Below, piece by piece: positions 23,842 through 35,499 of a stretch of 64,000 bases of DNA; the first letter of the stretch is position 1; every line of letters begins with the position of its first letter. Source of the stretch: Schistocerca nitens (lineage: Eukaryota; Arthropoda; Insecta; Orthoptera; Acrididae). The DNA is taken from positions 645,540,974 to 645,604,973 of the forward strand of contig NC_064616.1 of NCBI RefSeq assembly GCF_023898315.1, in the 5' to 3' direction. A program made the position numbers and the translations under genes. The notes under the pieces were generated by a model. It was given only the letters and a program-made list of their open reading frames with translations, did no database searches and was not told the DNA's origin.

Positions 23842-24060
23842 TGTGGGGACGTAGAACTACTGGCTCTACCCTCCAATAATATCGCTGCCCTACCGCAGCG
23901 AGAACAACTTTATCTTTGCCAGATGAGTTCACTGTAGTATGCACTCTACACTACATGCATTGTGTATAGGCTGCAAGAATAAAAGTATTCATAGTAAGTG
24001 ACGGGAATGTGCGGAATTATTTATTGTTGCAATTACCGTGCCTGCTCTCCAATAACTACA
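23842..24060 (+). repeat. 5' LTR of the Gypsy-like element
   Basis: Shares with the 3' LTR the blocks CTACTGGCTCTACCC/CACTGGCTCTACCC, CTTTATCTTTGCCAGATGA/CTGTATCTTTGTCAAATGA and GCTGCAAGAATAAAA, followed by ATTCATAGTAAGTGAC. AATAAA at about 23982 may be its polyadenylation signal. Confidence 0.8.
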
Positions 24061-24253
24061 GTGGTGACCCCGACATGGTATGGGGAGCATGGTGGCTGAC
24101 TACCTCTCACGACTCGCCACCACATCAGCATACCTTGACTTCGACCAACCAGCGGAGGCACAAACAACTAACACTGACCTTCAAAACCTGCTATCTGGAC
24201 GCACAATGGGCCTCCAACTCAAGCAGTGAACCATTTCAGGCACAACCAAACTT

Positions 24254-24750
24254 CCAGAATGAGATTTTCACTCTGCAGGAGTGTGCGCTGATATGAAACA
24301 TCCTGGCAGATTAAAACTCTGTGCCAGACCAAGACTCAAACTCGGGACCTTTGCCTTTCGCGGGCAAGTGCGCTACCATCTGAGCTACCTAAGCACGACT
24401 CATGCCCCGTCCTCACAGCTTTACTTCTGCCAGTACCTTGTCTCCTACCTTCCAAACTTTACAGAAGCTCTCCTGTGAACCTCTCATTCTGGAAACATCC
24501 CCGAGGCTATGGCTAAGCCATGTCTCCGCAATATCCTTTCTTTCAGGGGTGCTAGTTCTGCAAGGTTCGCAGGAGAGCCTCTGTAAAGTTTGGAAGGTAG
24601 GAGACGAGGTACTGGCAGAAGTAAAGATGTGAGGACGGGGCATGAGTCGTGCTTGTGTAGCTCAGATGGTAGAGCACTTGCATGCGAAAGGAAAAGGTCC
24701 CCGAGTTCGAGTCTCAGTCCGGCACACAGTTTTAATCTGTCAGGAAGTTT
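24254..24750. mobile_element. Inverted-repeat SINE-like element with opposed tRNA-like units, copy 2
   Basis: A 497-bp insertion bounded by the exact 13-bp duplication CACAACCAAACTT (24241-24253 and 24751-24763). The arms 24298-24482 and 24562-24748 are inverted copies about 185 bp long, each with a complete tRNA-like unit (24321-24396 minus, 24649-24725 plus). The loop at 24483-24561 is in the opposite orientation to the loop of copy 1. It has no coding capacity. The duplication shows that the whole palindrome was inserted as a unit into the Gypsy-like element, presumably using LINE enzymes. Confidence 0.87.
24649..24725 (+). other. tRNA-like unit, plus-strand arm of copy 2
   Basis: GTGCTTGTGTAGCTCAGATGG supplies the A-box region and GAGTTCGAGTCTC the B box, and the T stem is paired. 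Its mirror partner lies at 24321-24396 on the minus strand. The anticodon arm is degraded (CTTGCATGCGAAAGG), so it is not a functional tRNA. Confidence 0.65.
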
Positions 24751-24989
24751 CACAACCAAACTTGTTTCGTGTGACATATCCCATGGTAGGCAATGACCAG
24801 TCATCCCACAGAACTTCAGGAAGACAGTTTTCAACCTCCTCCACAACTTGTCTGATCCCGGAGTACATCCGACACTGAAACGCATAACGGAACGTTTCAT
24901 TTGAACTAACATTAAACGGGACTGCGCTGCGTCGATAAGAGCCTGCATCTTATGCCAACGGGCCAAGATAGGACGTCATGCCCAACCCC

Positions 24990-25823
24990 CTTCGGGAAAC
25001 TCCCCATCCTGAAGGGCCGTTTCCAATATGGCCACATAGACCTGATGGGGCTGCTCCAAGATTCAAACTGATACAAGTACACCTTGTCAACCATACACAG
25101 GACAACTCGATGGGTGGAGACCACACCTCTGACTGATATCTCAGACGACACTGGTGCCCAAGCTTTCATCACATTATGGATTGCATACTTCGGCTGCCCA
25201 AAAGTCACCGACAACTGACCAGAGTCGGCAGTTCTAGTCAACCCTGTTCTCCAAGCCCTGCTGCCTCTGTGGGTGCCATCGGTTTCACACGATGGCCGAC
25301 CATCCTCAATCCAACAGACTTGTGGAACTGTGGCACTGCACCCTCATGACAGTGCTCGTATGCCATGACCAGGAGTAAATGGAAGCCCTCCCCTGGGTGC
25401 TGCTGGGCATACGAGCTGCTTATAAAGAAGATCTGGGTGCCTCACTGGCAGAGGTGCTCTACAAGGAACTGATCACCCTCCCAGCAGAGTTCATATCACA
25501 AACCACCTACCCCATGGACGTCGACCTGCCAGACCTAGTAAAACGTGTCGGGGACAACACCCACATCCCACCACGTCAAACCGACCACGCATAAGGAGCT
25601 CCAATCATGTACACACGTCCTACTTAGGACTGATTCCATCAAATCCGCCCTCCACCCTACGTACAGTGGCCCATACAAGGTGCTGAAACGAAGGCCAAAC
25701 ACTTTTGGTATCTTACAAGATGGAAAGACGACAACAGTGTCACTGAACCACCTAAAACCAGCGTGGACTTTAGCGGACACACCCAGTGTTTATCCTCCAC
25801 AGCCCCCAGCTCCAGGGCCCTGA
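24990..25823 (+). pseudogene. Gypsy-type integrase remnant
   Basis: Remains of the integrase that would insert the LTR element DNA. The core is visible as PLGHFPFW...FQYGHIDLMG...(D in HIDLMG), then YTLSTIHRTTRW, FITLWIAYFG and CPKVTDN with a stop where the next catalytic context should be. The conserved ALPWVLLGIRAAYKEDLGAS block (from about 25384) and the C-terminal GPY-type domain HPTYSGPYKVLKR...VSLNHLKPAW (25650-25770) follow. Stops and frameshifts separate the pieces. It lies upstream of the 3' LTR, as expected for Gypsy pol. Confidence 0.85.
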
Positions 25824-26273
25824 AGCCAATTTACAATCGGCCTAGACCTGCGAGACTATCTTCCAAAAGCCATATCCGTAACACTGCAGGACTCACTACC
25901 CGTCATTATGTCCAATTTCAACAATAGATAGTCAAGGTGCAGCACGGTCTTGAGGTCATTAGAGCACTGCATGCCCCTTCCGCCTACGATAGACTCAGCA
26001 GGTCTGAAATCCTTTCCTTCTTCAGACGGCTACCTGCTTATGTCGTCTCCAGGGCACTTCATAATGATGATTGGCACCCTAGACACCGCCGCTGGCAGAC
26101 CGACAGCCTCACAAACACCTGATGACACACCACCAGTCACTGCCCCATCGGCACCACCACTGACGTCTCTGGAGGACTACGATATGTCAGCCCTTGCCAT
26201 TGCCAGCGGGACAACGCATCACGACATACACCAGTCACTGTGCTCCACACTTGTGGGAGAGTGGCGGCGGCTT

Positions 26274-26492
26274 TGTGGGGACATAGAACCACTGGCTCTA
26301 CCCCCCAATAACAGCGCTGCCATACCGCAGGAAGAACAACTGTATCTTTGTCAAATGAATTCTCCTTAGTACGTGCTCTATGCTACATGCCTTGTGTATA
26401 CGCTGCAAGAATAAAAATATTCATAGTAAGTGACAGAAGTGTGAGTGATTATTTATCATCGTAATTACCATGCTCACACTCTATTACCTAAA
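26274..26492 (+). repeat. 3' LTR of the Gypsy-like element
   Basis: Matches 23842-24060 throughout with scattered substitutions. Preceded by the purine-rich GTGGGAGAGTGGCGGCGG, a possible polypurine tract. Confidence 0.78.
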
Positions 26493-27169
26493 TGGGCCAC
26501 ATGGAATAAAAAAAAACGATTTACCTTCATCCTCAGGTGAAGGAGATAAAATTTAAGACCTATCCACGAATTTGCATCATTTAGCTTCAAGGCTAGGTTT
26601 TACACTTCTGACTGTTATTTACTTTTGTAGAACTGATGAACCTACTGAAGTCTTCTCAGGTGTTAAAGTGTCAACTGATGTTACTTGAGTGCCGGTGTTG
26701 GCTTCTGTCGGAGAGAATTCCGTAAGCCGTAAATGCCATTCTTCTGTCTACCTGTGGAATTAAAAACTGCATCTCTTGATTCTAAAACAAGTGCCAAGAG
26801 CCACAGTTCATCAGCAGACATGTACTTCAATCTTTTCACTTCTTCAGAACCATGTATTTTCACTTTCATTTTATTTGACTTGATTACAGTGTACATTTCA
26901 GACAACAGACTCTAATGTTTCTCCACTTTTGTTGAGCCTTTCGGCCTAAAAGATGGGGGGGAAAAATAGATAAATAAATAAATAAAATTTGACATCAACT
27001 TCGAAATCTGTAAAATAATGACTAAATATTAACTATAAGTTTTATATATTTCTCTCACTGGTTTTAGGTATTTGGTTACCTGTTGTTACTTAGTTGGGCT
27101 GCACTGTAAGTAGAAAATTAGCAAATCGACAGGGACATATTGAGAACAGTGTGCTGTGCGATTTTGGGC
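26493..27169. other. No gene firmly recognised
   Basis: AT-rich. A minus-strand open stretch (26681-26905) reads MSADELWLLALVLESRD and could be part of the accessory protein of the adjacent PIF/Harbinger relic, but this is unproven. Confidence 0.35.
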
Positions 27170-27770
27170 TGTCTCAGCTGACTGAGGAGGAGTGGAAAAA
27201 CATTGCAACTGGATTCCAAACCTATGCAAATGTCCTGAACTGTGTACCTAGGGGCAATCAATGGTAAACACACAAGGCTGGTGAAACCAAAGACGAGTGG
27301 GTCACTATTTTACAATTATAATGACTTCTTTTCCATTTTTCTTCAGACAGTGGCGAGTCAGATTAAAGATCCTTTTTTGTCGATAATAGCTCGTTTGGAA
27401 AACAGCGTTTAAAAATAACTGTTGTGGAACCATCTGAACGAAAATACGTTTTATGTACCAGGACTCTCTGGCTTTACCCAATGCCAGTGGGATAGTTATG
27501 GCGTATGTGTTTTATGGTGAGAAAGCATTTGGGGTCTCATAACATGTACTAAGATCACATGGACGTAGAATGTTGTATGAGAAAATAATTTTCAGTTACC
27601 ATTTGTCAGTGGCTCATAGGTATGTTGAACGTTAATTCGGCATATTACCAAACAAATTGTGCTTGTTCCAGCACTCAATGAAAGTGAAATTCAATTTTGC
27701 TGTCCGCATAACAAAACGATGTTGTGTTCCACATATGTGAGAGAAATGGACACCAAACTGAGGTTACATA
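27170..27770 (+). pseudogene. PIF/Harbinger-type transposase remnant
   Basis: Relic of a DDE transposase (HARBI1-like, DDE_Tnp_4). Visible in order: LTEEEWKNIATGFQTYANVL; AINGKHTRLVKPKTSGSLFY followed by NYNDFFS (about 27256-27340), in which the first catalytic Asp of the usual A-I-D-G-K-H is Asn; GEKAFG (about 27511), corresponding to the third-motif region; and VAHRYVER followed by FGILPNK, matching the conserved R-R-x-V-E-x-x-F-G-I-L block. The pieces are in more than one frame with several stops. Terminal inverted repeats were not found, so the element limits are unknown. Confidence 0.75.
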
Positions 27771-30074
27771 TGCTGTGAAAGGACTTCAGCCTGCCACAGA
27801 CTTGGATGAAAGAAGAAAAAATGTGTCAACAATAATAAATAGAGGTGTAATTGTAAATTTTTTTGTAAGTGAGGTTGGTAAAGTACTTTGGCAAGACAGT
27901 AAAATTTGACGTGTTACGTAAGACAGAATAAAGGCAGTCATATACATTTCCATTTGTATGTACAATTTTAATAAACTGATTGTTGTTATCAATACTTGTA
28001 TGTGTAAATTTGCCTGAGATATAATAAAAAAAAAATAATAATCTGCTACAGTTGACTCTTTCTCACATTATCCATGAATCCATTTGAGACCAGTGCTTAC
28101 TGAAGGTAGAATGTCTCATGTTTTTAATAATATATCACTTTCCCCAACAACATAATTGTCCAAGGCAATCATGTAGCTTAATTCATCAGATGTGAAGGAC
28201 TCGATACCATTATTGTGGATTCTTCATGAACCAAGAGTGGGAACAGTATCCTTTGTTACATCTTGTAAGAAATTGTAATGCATACTGCCACCCATGTTTC
28301 ATTCTTATTGATCATGTTTACAATAAAATAATTAAATTCTGCGTTTATCTTCATACTATCAATAAGTATACTAGTCATGTTTTCTACTGCTAAACTGTCG
28401 ATCAGTACCTCTGGAATCACATTACTGTGAATTTTCGTAAATATTTTATCTGTCTTGTCCTTAGTTACATTCATCTTTTTCAACCTTGTTACTGGATTCC
28501 ATCATAATTATAACTTAATTAGTATTTTTGATAGATTATGTCAGGGGAAGCAAGATGCAACATGCTAACAATAAGAGAAATTTAGTTTCTTAAAACTTGT
28601 CCCGTTGACGAATTCCTAAATAAAAAAAAGTAACCTATTTAGAGAAACTATACAGCTAATTCTGTTGTAATTCCTATTGATATTGTAACCCAGAGTATTA
28701 CTATAATAATGATGAGATGAGAAGAAATACCAACAGATCCTCTCTGTCAACTTGGCTCTGCAAAACCCAGAAATAACTGACAGCAAGTTTCATGCCCTTG
28801 CCATACCATGCCATACCTTTTTTGGTTCCATCTTCATATTCATCAGTTCATATGCCTTTTCTAGTCCTCCTTTATCAAAATCTCTGTGTTGAATTTCTCA
28901 GTATCCACAGGACACATTGTGAGAAACACCTGCTGTCAGCACTGTTCATGACGGCGACCAGAGTGGTCGAGACAGTCCGCAGTATTCGGGCGGTGATGGC
29001 AACATTGGGCTGTTGCTGCGGATAGCAGAGTCACTCTTTTAAGATGGCACTTATGTTTCTTTTGTTGTACTGCTGAGAAAATGGCATCAGCGGAAGCCTT
29101 GATAGCAATTCTTTTTACTCGACATCCTATTTGGAACCAAGAAAACAAATCGCCACTCTCAGCAACAAACGTGCTTGATTCACACTGCGCTGTCCTGTGT
29201 GAAGTGCCACTATAATCACACATTGAACAGCACTGGTTTGTGTAGACAAGAAAAATGGCACATACAATGCACTGCTGACTTGTCCCTGGATCTGTAAATG
29301 CCTATATCTGCCTTTAAAATGAAAAACTTCTTAATGCAATGTTAGAATAAAGTGACTATCTGTAAACACCATGCATAAGAGAAATACGAGGCACAACTCA
29401 GCAAGTTTGTTTCGCCAGAGCTACTCTGGTCATGCCGCGCCACTCCACTGTAATGGCCGCCCTCGGTTGGAGTCTCAAGAGCGGAATATTTGCGAAACAA
29501 CAGTTGTGTGGTAAATGTACGTGCTGCTATAGAGCACGGGATGGCTGCGGCAGTATACATGTGACGGAATGTCTGTGGTTGCGGAATTTCAACGCTTGTT
29601 AGCTGCATTGCCCGTAGCAAAGCGGTAATCGAATGGTGGCGGCTGTAGTGCTACGGGCCATGAGAATCAGTTGGGCAGTTCACACGGGTGTTGCAGCTGG
29701 TTTGCGAATAGGGCCCAAACTACAGCAGTCACTCAGTGCTGGGAGCGGAGCAGAGTGGCCTGCTGAGTCAAAACAAGTCATCTGATACTGAGAATCTCAT
29801 TTGCTACTGTATATTGTCACCCGATTAGCTATGACCAATGGAAACAAACTGCCAACAACAGTATGCAGTGGTGGAGCCGCCGACACTGTAAGTGCACTTT
29901 AACCTGTCTGGTGAAATGATGCATTCTCCACAGTAAAGTGAAATACTAGATGAGTCCACTGACCAAATTCATAATAGTAATATGTGGAGTCTTACCAACA
30001 TGCAAAACGCTCCCAGACCAAGTCCCACCAGAGATCACCTGAATAGGCTATCCACAGAAAATCATTTCGCAGGG

Positions 30075-30076
<2 letters not shown>
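27771..30076. other. No gene recognised
   Basis: AT-rich up to about 28900, then a more GC-balanced stretch. 29235-29400 is the second copy of the 22395-22552 repeat. Nothing else could be classified. Confidence 0.45.
29235..29400 (+). repeat. Dispersed repeat, second copy (see 22395-22552)
   Basis: Direct-orientation match to 22395-22552. Confidence 0.75.

Positions 30077-30146
<70 letters not shown>
30077..30146. repeat. (GA)n microsatellite, about 35 units
   Basis: Perfect GA run of 70 bp. The Arg-Glu and Ser-Leu open frames across it are artefacts of the repeat. Confidence 0.98.
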
Positions 30147-30150
<4 letters not shown>

Positions 30151-30552
30151 TACCTCCACCGAATAAAACAAAAATCCACAGGATTTGCAAAGTATGCTCA
30201 TCCACAGCAAGAACGCAGACACGAAAGGCTGAAGAAAATAAAAAGACTAGACCCAACATGCCAGAGCAGTGATTGCAAAATTGCCATGTTCAAAGAAACA
30301 TGTTTCAGAATGTATCACAAAAAGTAACATGTCAAATTTACAATTACGATTTTAGGATGCTACGTTTCAGTTACTGATCATATAATAATAGATAATTAGG
30401 ACTAGATTTTTTTTCCCCTAAACTTTTATGTTTTGATAAACCTAATGTTCCTTACAATTATAAGGAAAAAACTAAACATTGAAAGAAGCTGGAAAAATGT
30501 AACCGAGGATAAGAAGTCTGAGGCTTTCATAAAAGTTTTGATCACAGTTAAA

Positions 30553-30554
<2 letters not shown>

Positions 30555-30603
<49 letters not shown>
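30555..30603. repeat. (TC)n microsatellite
   Basis: Perfect TC run of about 49 bp, followed by GAGGTTTACG, which also borders the CA tail of LINE A. Confidence 0.97.
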
Positions 30604-30608
<5 letters not shown>

Positions 30609-30654
30609 TTACGTGTGTGATAATCGGTGTTAAACAGATCCCTGATAGACACCA

Positions 30655-31190
30655 TCCTTTTTCTAAATCTACATTTACGTGTATATGCCAAATGCCACTG
30701 TACAGTGCACAGCAGAGTGTACTTTCTTCCAATTTTAGCAGTTTTCTGTCCTCTTCCATTTGTGTGTTGAGCAAAGGAAGCATTACTGTCTGTATGTCTC
30801 CGTTTGCACCCTAATCTCACTAATCTTAGTCTCCTGATCCCTATGCAAGATAAATGACGGAGGAAGCTTGATAAGGACTCAAAACCCTGGAACAATACTC
30901 AAGAACAGTTTGCACTAGCTGCTTGATATGCAGATACATTGCACTTTTTCAGAGCCTTCCAATAAAACCAAGTCTTGCATTTGACCTCCCTAATACTAAC
31001 TTCATGTCTAGAGTGTGGTAGAGGACCCCCTCCCCCCAGCTGTTGTGACTGACTGATCTGTGGCATAGTCTGAGATCCAAATTAAGATCTAGATTAGAAA
31101 GCGATAATTTGGTTGAGAGGTGGTGAAGCCAACAAACGTGAGTGCAAAATAAAAGTAGTGGTAATAGACTGCTTGGCAACAGCATAGCCC
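30655..31190 (-). pseudogene. 3' end of a CR1-like LINE (reverse transcriptase C-terminus)
   Basis: On the minus strand, LGRSNARLGFIGRL (about 31000) and VQTVLEYCSRVLSPYQ (about 30880) match the C-terminal reverse-transcriptase segment that also occurs in the E1 and E2 copies (AGSRLPFIGGIL; VRPLLEYC). It ends towards 30660 in TAAATGTAGATTTAG, a degenerate form of the GTAGAT-repeat tail of that family. 5'-truncated and frameshifted. Confidence 0.6.
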
Positions 31191-31679
31191 AAAGTCTTTA
31201 TTTATATATATTTAACTCACTTTTCATTGTCAAAACTTAAGCTGCAAGGTAAATTCAGAATACCAATATTAGGTATGGGGCAAGCCTCTGACAATTATTT
31301 TCATGTATATTATAGACATGTACCTTAAATAAGCCATGAAAAATGAAGAGGACACAGAGTTATCATAGCAATGACCATGCAGGTGGAGAGGTCTGCACAT
31401 TTGTGTGAAGTTGAGGGCTACACCAATGATAACGTACCTACTGGAGGGCCTCCCAAGTCTACAAACCTGACTAAGCATGTCCCACAATGCCCATGTCTTC
31501 CCACATTCATTTCCATAGTTCTTCATCAACTCCCTTCATGCTCAACCCAAGGTTTGATACAATCAATGTTGAGGGATGTGTGGCACATGGGAAGATGTGT
31601 TGTGAACAGAGCCTCAGGGATACAAGGTGACCAGCTTGGGGCGCAGCTGATGTTGACCCAATATACCCTCAATTCTAGT

Positions 31680-32930
31680 GGGAACAAAATGGAGAACACT
31701 GAAAACAACTCAGACACTGAGAGGCTTGGTGGCACTTCAAACATCCACACATCGAGTATGGAACTGATGGGTACCATTTCTGCTGCTGGATCAGGTGACA
31801 GACCAGTCCTAGAAGGGAAAAACATCTTTAGTGGATTGAGATCAAATCCTTGTGTAGAGGGAGAAACTTCTCAGAGAATAAAATGAAAAGCAAGACACAG
31901 AATGGCTTCCTAAACATAAATATAAGGAATTAAATGGTCTTGAACCTAAGATCTCACAACAAAAATGGCCTCGGAGCAAAGAGGGTAAACAGACCCCTTC
32001 TACCTCCAAGACTGGGAATAAAACAAAGAGTAGCCTGTTACCCCCACTCAGCAGGATAACCAGATCCAGAAAAAAACCAAGGCAGGAAATAGAGAAACAG
32101 ACCTACAGTACTGCAATCTCAGTTTTTAGGATGGTGGTTATCCAACAAGAATATCCACTGGTCAACATCACCTCACAACAGCAGGTGCAATGAACCGGAA
32201 GGTTGTACCTGGTGGCCAAACCCTTGTGGTGTAAGTTAGTGGGGAATCCCTTAAGACAATGTGATAGCAGGACCTTAGCAGGACCTGAAACTGTATTCAG
32301 GGTTCTTGCAGGTTACTGTCCGGGTAATTGAGGACATCAGAAGTGATCATGGAACATAGCAGTAGGTCATCAGCTGGAATTGTTGTACACGAACTTTTAT
32401 CACAGTAAGGGGGCACCTTCCACTCTTCAGTCACTTTTTGGGAAGGCAGGAGGTTGAGGTGGTCCCAATTCAGAAAACCAGAGATGACTATCTACTGGAA
32501 AGCAATTTTGAGATCTGAAGGAAATGGCTGATTTATGTGGAAAAAAAAAGCCAGAACGTGTGTTTATGTCAAGAATGGAATTTCATTCGCACTAATGGCA
32601 AACTTCTGTTCTAGAGGCGTAGTGACCAATCAAGACAGAATAACGAGAGGAAGGAAGCACAAATGAATTTGTATTGGCCTCAGATTCCCTTTCTTATGAC
32701 AACAGTGCTCCTCCTTCCCAGGAACTGATGAGACTGGTACAGAGCTGCTTGCAACTGAGTTAACAACTGCTGGTAGGTTGTGATTGCAACACCCACAACC
32801 TACTGTGAGGGAGCAGCGACACAAACAGAGACAAGTACCTATTGGAATACATACTGGACAGCAATTCAGAGACCTTGAAAAGGAGTATGGAACCTACCTT
32901 AGGAAGAAAATTTGGCTTGTACGAGTAACC
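31680..32930 (+). pseudogene. R1/LOA-group LINE: ORF1 tail and endonuclease fragment
   Basis: A plus-strand relic. The first part has a short polar ORF1-like stretch. From about 32540 the APE endonuclease is readable in pieces: RTCVYVKNGISFALMANFCS, then IRTG-type sequence, and finally YLLEYILDSNSETLKRSMEP (about 32840-32900) before a poly(C) run. Several stops and frameshifts. The same group of LINE occurs as element F at 50980 and 60293, but whether they are one family is not established. Confidence 0.6.
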
Positions 32931-34097
32931 CCCCCCCCCCTCTCTCGCTCTCGCTCTCACCCGTGGGCTCAAATGTATGCACAGTTGAGTTGCGTATGGG
33001 CAGTATCTTCTCCCACTTCCATCTACCTGACATGTGGCTGTTAGCTGTATCGGCAGGAACAACAAGCAGCCAGATACTATTCGGAAAAATTTTTCTGGCA
33101 CGGCCAAGCTGCCAGATTGCCGCATGTGTGCAGCAGTCTGGGTTGCAGTGGGGAGGGGGTTTGTCTCCACGTAAACATTGTTTATGCAGTGATTTTGCTG
33201 TTTCCTCTTCGTTTACCCGTTTCACATCAAATGAAAATAAAACGGGTATCTGTGGGTGGGCGCTACCAAGTGAATTAAAATACATTCACATAATAACGGA
33301 AGGATAACCTATGCTATTAGCTTCAGTTTTCTGATTTGATTTGATTTCCACATTTTTGGCAGTCAATAGCCTTGCAGAACAATGAAGTCATTTATGTCAA
33401 TTTGCTAAATAAATGTGGCTTTTATTAGTCTTTCCCCAGAGGCAGTCAATTTATTCATTTTCTGGAATGTATGGTATTATACCATAATAAAGAACCAAAC
33501 ATGAGATAATACAGTACTGGTACTCCCGAGAAAATCTGCATACCAAAAACAGCAAAGAAATGTTAATGTCAGGTTGGGGCCTACTTCATTGTGAATCTGG
33601 TCATATGAATGTCAACTTTAAGCTGAATTATGCATTTTAGTATGGTGTAAAAAATTCCGATGCTTTTGGAGTATCCTATTTCTGTTATGACATCATGTAA
33701 GATCTCTTAATTTTATGTATATACTGTACAAAAATATGGGCTTCCTACATCATCATAGCTGCCCATGCGCAGTAACGCCTGTTTTCTGGTGCTCTCTGGC
33801 AACTGTTGAAACGAAGCTATTTCTAACAGGTCGTGGGAAAATATTGTGAGTCGTGCTTAGAAAAGCGTTAGTTTCAAAGTAAATTTCCTTTTACGCAAGA
33901 TGTATTATATTATGTGCGCAAATGTGCAACGAATTTCTTAGATCACAGAGCATTTGACTCTCATTTAAAACTTAACACACTGAGGACTAGCCACTTAGAA
34001 GAATTTCGAGTCCAGGAGACCAGACATTAATGTCATTATTTAAAATTTTACTGGCACATTTGTGTGATATCTCTTAAAGTGTAACACTTGCAAAAAT
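32931..34097. other. No gene recognised
   Basis: Starts with a C-run and CTCTCG repeats (32930-32960). The rest is AT-rich with no recognisable motif. Part of it may belong to the 5' region of the hAT relic that follows. Confidence 0.4.
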
Positions 34098-34192
34098 GAC
34101 CAATATTATAAGTGAAAGCTTAGCTTTTCTTGTAGATTGTTAATCCTCAAGACCAATATTGTATGTGAAAGCTTAACTTTTCTAGTAGCTAC
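34098..34192. repeat. 53-bp-period tandem duplication
   Basis: GACCAATATTATAAGTGAAAG... (34098-34139) is repeated as GACCAATATTGTATGTGAAAG... (34151-34192), each followed by CTTA.CTTTTCT.GTAG. Confidence 0.85.
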
Positions 34193-34479
34193 ACTATGTG
34201 CATTAATTTAAACCATTAACTTTTCATATTTGTGTGTTCACTCTATTTAACAGTGATGTTGCTGTTGGCTGGCTACGTCATGTGTCCTACGTTCTGAATA
34301 TTTGCTATCATTGGCTGGCGATGTCACATGAATGAGCTATGGCTGGTTTACAAAAGTGCATTTCAATCTCGATTTCCATGCTTCAGAAACTAATGTGCCG
34401 TTTTGAATCTATGCTATTGCAATACGTATACAAAAATATGCAGTGTAAATGTTGCTACACATCAAAGCTTTCCAAAAAT

Positions 34480-34482
<3 letters not shown>

Positions 34483-34525
<43 letters not shown>
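34483..34525. repeat. (TC)n microsatellite
   Basis: Perfect TC run of about 43 bp. Confidence 0.97.
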
Positions 34526-34529
<4 letters not shown>

Positions 34530-34639
34530 CTGAAGTTCCACACTGGTGTGTAAAACCTTTACCATTCAAAGGATTGATATTTTTACAGCTCTAATGGAAA
34601 GTATACTGTCACATATCGCCGAAAAAGTGTATTTTTCAC

Positions 34640-35490
34640 TTTGCAAGAAGTGTATTTTCAAATGGGAAAAAGTGCATTTTTAACTGGGAAATCCGGGATT
34701 TTTTTTTCCTTGTCCGTGTACAATTGAAGTGTTGATTTTTAAAACAGAATGAAGTGTTGACTTCGCCTAGAAGATGCAGCCTCAACCTCAAAGACTTCCG
34801 ATCAAAACAATGAGATTCAAGAAGGTAATGTAACAACTTCAGGTGTCATGGTTTCAAGTAGTAAGACAGCTAATGACTCACTTAAGGCAAAAACAGAATG
34901 TATGACAAATCTTCCATAAACCTTGAATTTGTTGATTCTAAAGGCTCACCTCTCTGCATGTTATGTAGCTTAGCTACTTTCAAATAATTCCATAGTATCT
35001 CCTAAGATGCACCAACATTTAGAAATTATACACCCCAAGTGAAAAGACAAGAGTGAAGAATTTCTCATATGTAAGAAAGAACTACTACAATAAGTCAAAA
35101 AATTACAAAGAATGCGATCCAAACTGTGAATGAAAAATCCATGGACATTGTATTTGGTCGCACTGCACAAGTGGGCAAAACACACACTATCAATGAGAAT
35201 TTAATACAACCATTTGTGGTAAACAAAACACAATGTATGCTCAATGAAAAATCTGCAAAGCATCTTTCAATATTACCGGTTTCAAATGACAATCTTTCAC
35301 ATAGAATTAATGATCTCACAGGCTATATCAAACAAGAGTTAGTGGGTCGCCTTCAACACAACAAATTCGCCCTGCACATGGACGAGTTGACGTATGTTGC
35401 TTGAGTGGCTACCTTGCTGATAATTTTATGATATCCATATAAACATTCACTAAAAGAAGGCTTGCTTACATGCACATCACTGAAAACTAA
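34640..35490 (+). pseudogene. hAT (ZBED/FAM200-type) transposase, N-terminal half
   Basis: Relic of a hAT transposase of the type related to domesticated ZBED5/FAM200 proteins. A BED-type zinc region is visible as LCMLC...H.....H near 34955-35030. It is followed by SMDIVFGRTAQVGKTHTINE (35137-35196), SILPVSNDNLSHRIND (35265-35312) and FALHMDELTYVA (35368-35403), where the catalytic Asp occurs in an M-D-E context. A stop and a divergent tail follow at about 35404-35490. The C-terminal half lies on the same strand at 49860-50800, beyond E1 and LINEs B and C, so the two are probably one insertion split by later ones. Confidence 0.75.
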
Positions 35491-35499
35491 CAGTACCAA

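Larger units (their letters stand above)
23842..26492 (+). mobile_element. Decayed Gypsy-like LTR retrotransposon
   Basis: Two related 219-bp terminal repeats (23842-24060 and 26274-26492), both starting TGTGGGGAC.TAGAAC, flank an internal region. That region begins with TGGTGACCCCGACATGG, a TGG-initial primer-binding-site-like sequence, and retains only integrase-coding sequence. Gag, protease and most of the reverse transcriptase are deleted. A SINE-like element (24254-24750) has inserted just inside the left LTR. The LTRs differ at many positions, indicating an old insertion. No flanking duplication could be confirmed. Confidence 0.8.

Noticed and set aside
21628-24725. Functional tRNA genes
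   Set aside because: The units have A and B boxes, but the anticodon loop lacks U33, the acceptor has an extra base, and they lie in mirrored pairs inside a mobile element.
29982-30272. Arg-Glu-rich or Ser-Leu-rich proteins across 30077-30146, 30555-30603 and 34483-34525
   Set aside because: These open frames are produced by GA/TC dinucleotide runs.
30593-30640. Fifth I-clade 3' end, because GAGGTTTACG also borders LINE A's tail
   Set aside because: Only about 10 bases match and the GATGACC hairpin is absent.
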